Program-made: the position numbers and the translations under genes
From: an uncultured Pseudomonadota bacterium
GTDB taxonomy: Bacteria > Desulfobacterota > Syntrophorhabdia > Syntrophorhabdales > Syntrophorhabdaceae
Assembly (NCBI GenBank): GCA_937862865.1
Contig: CALMFJ010000036.1
Location: 1 to 35,575, forward strand
Reading direction: 5' to 3'
Length of the DNA: 35,575 nucleotides
The notes under the pieces: model-generated
What the model saw: only the letters and a program-made list of their open reading frames with translations
Told to the model about the DNA's origin: nothing
Database searches by the model: none
In this document: piece after piece, positions 30,293 through 35,575 of the stretch
How the letters are laid out: every line of letters begins with the position of its first letter
Numbering within the stretch: the stretch's first letter is position 1

Positions 30293-32938
30293 TTACCCGT
30301 TGCCGAGGTTCCTTGACAGCAGCAACATGTTCCTTTCCTTCGCGTGGAGGGTAAAGTGGCAGTGGTTGAGGACCTTGTTCATCGGGAAGTTTTCCTGGAG
30401 TATTTCGGCGTTGACGACCCGGATGTTGAGGCGGCGGGCGAGGTCGAGGCAGGCTTCGAGGAGGAGGCGGCCGAGGGTCTTCTGCTGCCATTTGTCCGTT
30501 ACGATGACGGCGTATTCGGCCTGTCCCGTGTCGCCGCATTTTATGAGACGGGCGATGGCGACAAGTTTGCAGCGCCCCTGCTCGACGGTTTCTGCGACGA
30601 CCGCGACCTCTTCGTCGGGGTCTATGTCGCAGAAGCGCCGGGCATTATCGGGGGTGGGGCTGAAGGGTGAAAGAAAACGCATCCATAAGGACCTTTCAGA
30701 ACAGCTCTTGACAAATTCGGTCCACAGGGGAATATCGTCGTGTGTCAGGAGCCTCAAATGTATTCGGCTATCATTGAGCGTGAATGAACGGTCCTTCAGG
30801 GCCCGGTTGAGCTCTTCGAGCCTGTTCTTATGCTGTCTTTCGTTATACCCGTACATCTCCGCGAGGACATCTGCCGCGGCCTCCGGTGTTGAAAATACGG
30901 GAATCCCTCTGTTCTCCATCTTAATGACCCCCTCCATCATAAATTCCTTGCATGCGACACAGCACAGCACCGGTTTTCCCCTGTAGTCTATATTCGCAAG
31001 CGTATCCACGTAAGATTCGAGGATCTCGCCCTGCAGGATGACAAGGATGCTGTTCACATCGGCACTCGCAAGCCCCGTTTCTATGATGTTTCGTGCCTGG
31101 TCGGGCCCCATGCTGAAAGAGCAGTCGACCGGGTTGCGGACGTTGAGATAGCCGTCGATGTATGACGAGAGCCGTGTCTTGAGAGACGGTTCGAGTTCGG
31201 CGAGCTTCAGCCCGCGGCTGTATATCATGTCGGTCGCCGCGACGCCGAGGGAGCCGGTGTACGTGACGACGAAGACGCCGGGGCCCTTCGGCAGCGGCTG
31301 CTTGGAGAAGGCACGGATGAGGCCGAAGAGATGTTCGTTGTCGCGTGCCCGGATAACGCCGCTTTGCCTGAACGCGGCGCTGTTTATGGCGTCGTTCCCT
31401 GCCAGGGAGGCCGTGTGCGAGGAGACCGCTTTCTTGCCTTCTTCGGTACGGCCCGTTTTCAGGGCAATGACCGGCCTCAAGGCTGAAACGCGACGGGCCA
31501 CGTCGACGAAACGGCGCCCGCTCGTCACATCCTCCATGTAGAGGGCTATGACCTTTATGTTTTCGTCCTTTCCCATGAATTCCAGGATATCCGTTTCCGT
31601 TATGTCCATCTTGTTGCCGATCGTGGCGATCATGCCGAAGTTGACGATGTTCCGTAAGCCCGTCAGGATCCCCGCGGCATACACGCCGGCCTGGGCAATG
31701 AGGCCGACGTTGCCTTTTGCCAGCTCGTCGATGATCCCGATCGATTGGACCATGTTGTGATGCGTATTGATTATGCCCGAGCAATTAGGGCCAAGGAGAC
31801 GATGGTCGCCGGCTAAGATCAGTGACTTGATGCGGGCCTGGGCCTGCCGCCCCGCTTCTCCGGTCTCTGCGAAGCCTGCTGTCTCGACGACTATGTACGG
31901 CACGCCTTTCCGGCAGCACTCCTCGATGGCCGGCGCGGCCCCTTCCGCAGGCACGATGATGATCGCCGCGTCGACGGCCCCGGGGACTTCGCTGATGGAC
32001 GGGTAGGCCCTAAGGCCCATGATCGTCTTTTTTCCCGGGTTGACCGGATAGATCTTTCCCTGAAAATGATGCGAGAGAAGGTTATGTACGACGTTGTAGC
32101 CGAGCTTCCCCCGGGTATCGGTGGCCCCCAGCACCGCGATAGACCCCGGGTAGAACAGCCGCACAAGGTCATCGTGCTTGCGTTCGCGCGAAACCCTGGC
32201 GGGAGGCGTGTCAATGAACATCCGGGCATCGACGGCCATACAGCCCGACTCATACAGGAACACCGGGTTTATATCGAGCTCCCGGACCGAAGGGGTGGAA
32301 AGCGCGAGGTTGGACACCTTGACAAGGAGCTCCTTCAATGCCTCGATATCGATCTTTTTTCCCCGGTATCCGGCGAGGAGAGAATATCCCTTGATCTCCC
32401 GGACCATCTCATCTATCTCGCCGGGCGTTACGGGCAGTACCCTGAATGTCACATCGTTCAGGACCTCGGCGAAGACACCGCCGAGACCGAACATGAGGAC
32501 CGGGCCAAAGCTTTCATCGCGGGTGAAGCCGACGATGACCTCAAGACCGGGAGCGGCCATTTTCTGTACGGCGGCGCCGACCAGGCCTTCGCCGGCAAAG
32601 GCCGAGGTTATCTGACGGTACGCGTTCCGCACGCTGTCGTCGTCTTTGACGTCAAGCTTCACTCCCCCGGCGTCCGTTTTATGGACAACGCTCTTGGAAA
32701 CGACTTTCAGCACAACGGGGTAACCGAGCCTGCGGGCGGTATCGACCGCGTCATCCTCGGTTTGAGCTACGTCGGCGCCGGTGGTCCTTATGCCGTATGC
32801 CTCCAGGATCGCCTTGCTTTCATTTTCAAGAAGGTACGAGCGTGCCTCCGATTGCGCCCTCTGTATGATGTCCGAGGTCACGCTTACGATGCGGGCCGCG
32901 GCGGGGCATATGTTGATGTGCGGTTTTATGTCTTTCAT
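30293..32938 (-). CDS. ADP-forming acyl-CoA synthetase fused to a GNAT acetyltransferase (Pat-like, ATP-grasp first)
   Basis: The 881-residue three-part protein begins with the ATP-grasp (beta-subunit-like) domain (about 25-245), including VVLKVVSKSVVHKTDAGGVK with His86 and LMFGLGGVFAEVLNDVTFRV. Next come the CoA-binding and succinyl-CoA-ligase-like (alpha) domains (about 260-705): SIAVLGATDTRGKLGYNVVHN, LLGPNCSGIINTHHNMVQSI, and VSSHTASLAG with the phospho-acceptor His508. A C-terminal GNAT domain (about 720-875) has an acetyl-CoA-binding KTLGRLLLEACLDLARR. E. coli-type PatZ carries the ATP-grasp domain after the alpha part, so the order here is permuted. PatZ-type proteins are also reported to lack the active-site histidine, whereas this one keeps it. 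It may therefore both make ATP from an acyl-CoA (or the reverse) and acetylate proteins such as Acs, encoded convergently. Confidence 0.88.
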   Translation of the reverse strand: MKDIKPHINICPAAARIVSVTSDIIQRAQSEARSYLLENESKAILEAYGIRTTGADVAQTEDDAVDTARRLGYPVVLKVVSKSVVHKTDAGGVKLDVKDDDSVRNAYRQITSAFAGEGLVGAAVQKMAAPGLEVIVGFTRDESFGPVLMFGLGGVFAEVLNDVTFRVLPVTPGEIDEMVREIKGYSLLAGYRGKKIDIEALKELLVKVSNLALSTPSVRELDINPVFLYESGCMAVDARMFIDTPPARVSRERKHDDLVRLFYPGSIAVLGATDTRGKLGYNVVHNLLSHHFQGKIYPVNPGKKTIMGLRAYPSISEVPGAVDAAIIIVPAEGAAPAIEECCRKGVPYIVVETAGFAETGEAGRQAQARIKSLILAGDHRLLGPNCSGIINTHHNMVQSIGIIDELAKGNVGLIAQAGVYAAGILTGLRNIVNFGMIATIGNKMDITETDILEFMGKDENIKVIALYMEDVTSGRRFVDVARRVSALRPVIALKTGRTEEGKKAVSSHTASLAGNDAINSAAFRQSGVIRARDNEHLFGLIRAFSKQPLPKGPGVFVVTYTGSLGVAATDMIYSRGLKLAELEPSLKTRLSSYIDGYLNVRNPVDCSFSMGPDQARNIIETGLASADVNSILVILQGEILESYVDTLANIDYRGKPVLCCVACKEFMMEGVIKMENRGIPVFSTPEAAADVLAEMYGYNERQHKNRLEELNRALKDRSFTLNDSRIHLRLLTHDDIPLWTEFVKSCSERSLWMRFLSPFSPTPDNARRFCDIDPDEEVAVVAETVEQGRCKLVAIARLIKCGDTGQAEYAVIVTDKWQQKTLGRLLLEACLDLARRLNIRVVNAEILQENFPMNKVLNHCHFTLHAKERNMLLLSRNLGNG

Positions 32939-33125
32939 GGCCCTGTCGTCCTTACCCTATAATTAACATCCGGGCAAGGATGACGGTATCAGCAGGGAAC
33001 TGTTTATCGTGTCAGATTGGTGAAGGGGAATTGTGACGGGAAATGTCCGACAGGACAGGGCGTCCTGACGGATACGGCGGGGACTTAAAACCCGATACGC
33101 ACATTGCCCGGCAGGCCCACACGGA

Positions 33126-33758
33126 TCAGACGATCAGGTTGTTCTTGACCGCGTAAAGGGTAAGCTCGGCATTCTTTTTCATGTCCATCTTTTCGAGTAT
33201 GCGTGTCCGGTACGTGCTGATGGTCTTCGCGCTGAGGCACAGCTCGTCCGCGACCTCGCTCACGGACTGCCCGGAGGCGAGCATGAGCATTACCTGGTAT
33301 TCACGGTTCGATAATCTTTCATGGCGGGGTTTCTCGGCGCCCGCATCGAGTTCGAAGGCGAGCTTTTCCGCAAGGGAGACCGTTACATACTTGCCGCCCT
33401 TCGAAACCTTCCGGATGGCGTTCATTAATTCCTGGGGGGCGCTTGCCTTGGTCAGGTACCCGGCGGCCCCCGCCCGGAGCATCCGGACGGCGTACTGCTC
33501 CTCGGGGTGCATGCTGAGGATCAGCACGGGCAACTTCGGCTGCACGATCTTGATCTCTTCGAGCACCTCGAGCCCGCTCTTGCCGGGCATGGAGATGTCA
33601 AGAAGGATGAGATCGAATTTTTTTGCGGCTATCTTCGCGAGGACGTCCTGCCCGCTGTCGGCCTCGTCTTCGACGATCATATCGTCGAGCCCTGCGAGTA
33701 TCTGCTTTATGCCTTCCCTGACGACCGCATGGTCGTCGGCGACTAAGATGCGTATCAT
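33126..33758 (-). CDS. NarL/FixJ-type response regulator
   Basis: The 210-residue protein has a receiver domain (1-120) with acidic pair Asp8/Asp9, phosphorylation site Asp54 (LILLDISMPG) and Lys104 (GYLTKASAPQ). A LuxR-type HTH follows (about 146-208: LSNREYQVMLMLASGQSVSE, LCLSAKTISTYRTRILEKM). All residues needed for phosphotransfer are present. Its ATG overlaps the kinase stop by 4 nt, so the two form a two-component pair. Target genes cannot be told from the window. Confidence 0.95.
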   Translation of the reverse strand: MIRILVADDHAVVREGIKQILAGLDDMIVEDEADSGQDVLAKIAAKKFDLILLDISMPGKSGLEVLEEIKIVQPKLPVLILSMHPEEQYAVRMLRAGAAGYLTKASAPQELMNAIRKVSKGGKYVTVSLAEKLAFELDAGAEKPRHERLSNREYQVMLMLASGQSVSEVADELCLSAKTISTYRTRILEKMDMKKNAELTLYAVKNNLIV

Positions 33759-35245
33759 GTTTTTCTCCCGCTTCGGATGGGGATGCGGACACCGACCTTC
33801 GTTCCTTTATACGGTTTCCCCGTTATGTCCACGGTGCCGCCCCATGGGTTGACCCTTTCGCGTATCCCGACCAGACCGAAGGATGCCGGGTTATCGATAT
33901 CTTTTTCCGTTATCCCGATCCCGTTGTCGCTGACATCGAGGCGCAGTTCGTTGCCCTTCTGAAGGAGCCGGACACGAACGTGCGTGGCATGCGCATGGCG
34001 GACGATATTCGTCAGCGTCTCCTGGAATATGCGGAAAATGGCCGTTGCCAGGTCTTTTTCAACGATCGATTCCTTAAGGTCGAACCGCGAATCGCACGGA
34101 ATATGTGTGCGCTCCTGGAATTCTCCCACCTGCCATTCCATTGCCGCTATGAGGCCGAGGTCATCGAGAAGTATCGGCCTTAATTCCGTCGATATCCGGT
34201 GGACGCTCTCGATGGTGCTGTCTACGACATTCTTCATACGCTGTATCTTTGCGGTTAGCGCGGGACCGGCCTGCGGTATCGAAACGCTGAGCCACGCAAG
34301 GTCCATCTGGAGAGCGGTGAGCGATTGCCCGAGCTCATCATGGATCTCCCGGGCGATCCGGGTGCTTTCCTTTTCCCGCACCGACTGGAGGTGGAGCGAC
34401 AGGTTGCGGAGCTTTTCACGCGAATTGGCAAGTTCCTGTTCGGCCATTCTCTGGTCCGTTATATCTTCGTACGTGATGACGATCCGTCGCTGTTTGAGCG
34501 CCTCACCGATGCGGGCGGACCTCATCCGGCACAGGATGTCCCTGCCGTCCTTGCGCCGGCAATTGAACTCCGAGACGAATGTCCGCTGGTGTTCGAGCGT
34601 GCTGTAAAAATGGCTGCCGATCTGCTCCGCTTCTTTCTCATTCCGGTAGAAGAGGGTGACGCTCTTGCCGATCAATTCCTCGGGCTTCCATCCGAAGACC
34701 TCTTCCACGGCCGTGTTCGCGAAATTTATCCGCCTGTTCTCGAGGCCGACGACCGCCTGGGGTATGGCATCGAGTATCGAGGCCTTCAGGGCGTCAAATT
34801 CCTGCAGGCTCATTTTGGCCGATTTGTATTCGGTTATGTCGATGGAATTGCCGAGGACCGCCTTCTTCCCCTTGAACATTATCGGGACGACCGTCTCCAG
34901 TATCCACCGGACCTGGCCGTCTTTTGAGATCAGCCGGTATTCGTAGGGTGAGAACCGCAGCCCTTTGAGCATATGCACTGCGTCGGTGACCGTCCTGTCC
35001 CTGTCCTCGGGGTGGACAAGGTCGAGCGGGTCCATGTCCATCATCTCGGTCCGCGAATAGCCTGTATATTCCTGGAGATGGAAGTTCGTGAACTGGAGCC
35101 TCTTATCGACGGCAATGTACACCCCGAGCTGAAGATTATTTGCCAGGGTCTTATAGAGCTCGTCCTCTGTCGTATCGAGGGCCGTGCGGTTCGGCGAGGC
35201 ATCTTTATTCGCCGCCGCTATAGCCTGTATGAGCTTCTTTTTCAT
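33755..35245 (-). CDS. Soluble PAS-PAS histidine kinase (NarX/DegS subfamily)
   Basis: The 496-residue kinase has two PAS domains (about 25-140 with YKSAK after a PAC motif, and about 150-270: AIPQAVVGLENRRINFANTA, VFGWKPEELIGKSVTLFYRN). A HisKA_3 dimerisation domain carries the phospho-acceptor His302 in REIHDELGQSL. The HATPase_c domain has IFRIFQETLTNIVRHAHATH (N box), DNGIGITEKD (G1) and FGLVGIRERV (G2). No membrane segments are present, so it senses a cytoplasmic signal (redox, ligand or a partner). ATG 35245 has GGAGG 7 nt upstream. The response regulator gene overlaps by 4 nt downstream. Confidence 0.95.
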   Translation of the reverse strand: MKKKLIQAIAAANKDASPNRTALDTTEDELYKTLANNLQLGVYIAVDKRLQFTNFHLQEYTGYSRTEMMDMDPLDLVHPEDRDRTVTDAVHMLKGLRFSPYEYRLISKDGQVRWILETVVPIMFKGKKAVLGNSIDITEYKSAKMSLQEFDALKASILDAIPQAVVGLENRRINFANTAVEEVFGWKPEELIGKSVTLFYRNEKEAEQIGSHFYSTLEHQRTFVSEFNCRRKDGRDILCRMRSARIGEALKQRRIVITYEDITDQRMAEQELANSREKLRNLSLHLQSVREKESTRIAREIHDELGQSLTALQMDLAWLSVSIPQAGPALTAKIQRMKNVVDSTIESVHRISTELRPILLDDLGLIAAMEWQVGEFQERTHIPCDSRFDLKESIVEKDLATAIFRIFQETLTNIVRHAHATHVRVRLLQKGNELRLDVSDNGIGITEKDIDNPASFGLVGIRERVNPWGGTVDITGKPYKGTKVGVRIPIRSGRKT

Positions 35246-35289
35246 TCATAACCTCCGGAATCTGTGTCCGGCGACCTGAGCGATTCACA

Positions 35290-35314
35290 ATTATAAAAGG
35301 GTATAATCATACCC
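35290..35314 (-). promoter_or_regulatory. Kinase promoter with palindromic operator candidate
   Basis: On the minus strand a TATAAT -10 box (35295-35290) follows a perfect palindrome GGGTAT-N4-ATACCC (35299-35314) that occupies the -10/-35 spacer. The -35 itself is weak (CAGCGG). Such a layout fits repression, or activation with operator binding, by the co-encoded or another regulator. Confidence 0.5.
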
Positions 35315-35481
35315 GCTGACGACGGCCGCACAACGACTGGCCGTTGAGCCGCCACCTGTGTGGGATTGGTAACTTCGTGGGTTTTTCTCAACGCGGACCG
35401 GCGAGGGATATGTATGGTGCGTCTCCCTGATGCCCCGGTAATGTATAATTTTACAACGCCGGTGAAATTATGTCAATGGAT

Positions 35482-35552
35482 AATGGGGTGATAGGCGATG
35501 GGCAATAGGCGATGGGCTATAGGAGATAGGTAATGGGTTATGGCTTAGGGGT
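35482..35552 (+). repeat. Heptamer tandem array of second family (RATRGGC), about 10 units
   Basis: Units GATAGGC, GATGGGC, AATAGGC, GATGGGC, TATAGGA, GATAGGT, AATGGGT and TATGGCT in 7-nt register. The longest array in the window, and the only one not adjacent to a stop codon inside the window. Confidence 0.87.
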
Positions 35553-35575
35553 TACTGGGAGAGGCGGTCGGATAT

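Larger units (their letters stand above)
35246..35575. other. Non-coding upstream region of the histidine kinase operon
   Basis: No gene is recognised in this 330-nt end of the window. It holds the kinase promoter with a palindrome (35290-35314) and the heptamer array near the right edge (35482-35552). A gene beyond the window may end next to that array. Confidence 0.7.

Overview
The window looks like chromosomal DNA of a free-living, strictly anaerobic, GC-rich bacterium of the Desulfobacterota/Syntrophorhabdus type. This is an inference from gene content: formate-tetrahydrofolate ligase, AMP-forming acetyl-CoA synthetase, an ADP-forming acyl-CoA synthetase fused to an acetyltransferase, a glutaconate-type CoA-transferase, a rubrerythrin-like protein and many PAS/LuxR regulators. 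There is no rRNA, phage, transposase or CRISPR array.

Layout. 1-1.6 kb: a MoaD/ThiS-type sulfur carrier and a convergent orphan amino-acid-binding protein. 1.6-6.5 kb (minus strand): a tightly overlapping operon MoxR ATPase - DUF58 - membrane transglutaminase - methyltransferase - FabZ-like hotdog protein. 6.6-8.3 kb (plus): a DUF2156 protein overlapping a ThiF/MoeB-type E1 enzyme. 8.3-9.9 kb (minus): an acetolactate-synthase-like ThDP enzyme, divergent from a XRE-cupin regulator that heads a polyamine cluster (10.0-14.9 kb, plus). That cluster encodes a full route from arginine to spermidine: pyruvoyl-dependent arginine decarboxylase, agmatinase, carboxy(nor)spermidine dehydrogenase and carboxy(nor)spermidine decarboxylase. 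15.1-17.5 kb: a LuxR-type regulator and both subunits of a class I CoA-transferase. 17.6-21.1 kb: tig-clpP-clpX followed by tRNA-Val and tRNA-Asp. 21.5-24.4 kb: a GH57 glucanotransferase/amylase and a GT2 glycosyltransferase. 24.4-30.3 kb: a ferritin-like protein, formate-THF ligase, a secreted unknown and acetyl-CoA synthetase. 30.3-35.2 kb (minus): the acyl-CoA synthetase/GNAT fusion, and a soluble PAS histidine kinase with its NarL-type response regulator.

Three non-coding signals run through the window. (1) Heptanucleotide tandem arrays of two sequence families, nearly all placed within 0-8 nt of a stop codon, twice as inverted pairs about 55-60 nt apart, and once supplying the end of a gene. 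(2) dRS3/REP-like palindromic repeats, twice as inverted pairs with 65-66 nt between them. (3) A 205-nt element bounded by 16-bp perfect inverted repeats that fills the pdaD-speB intergenic space. These, the polyamine operon with its regulator, and the domain-permuted acyl-CoA synthetase/acetyltransferase next to its probable substrate Acs are the parts most worth following up.
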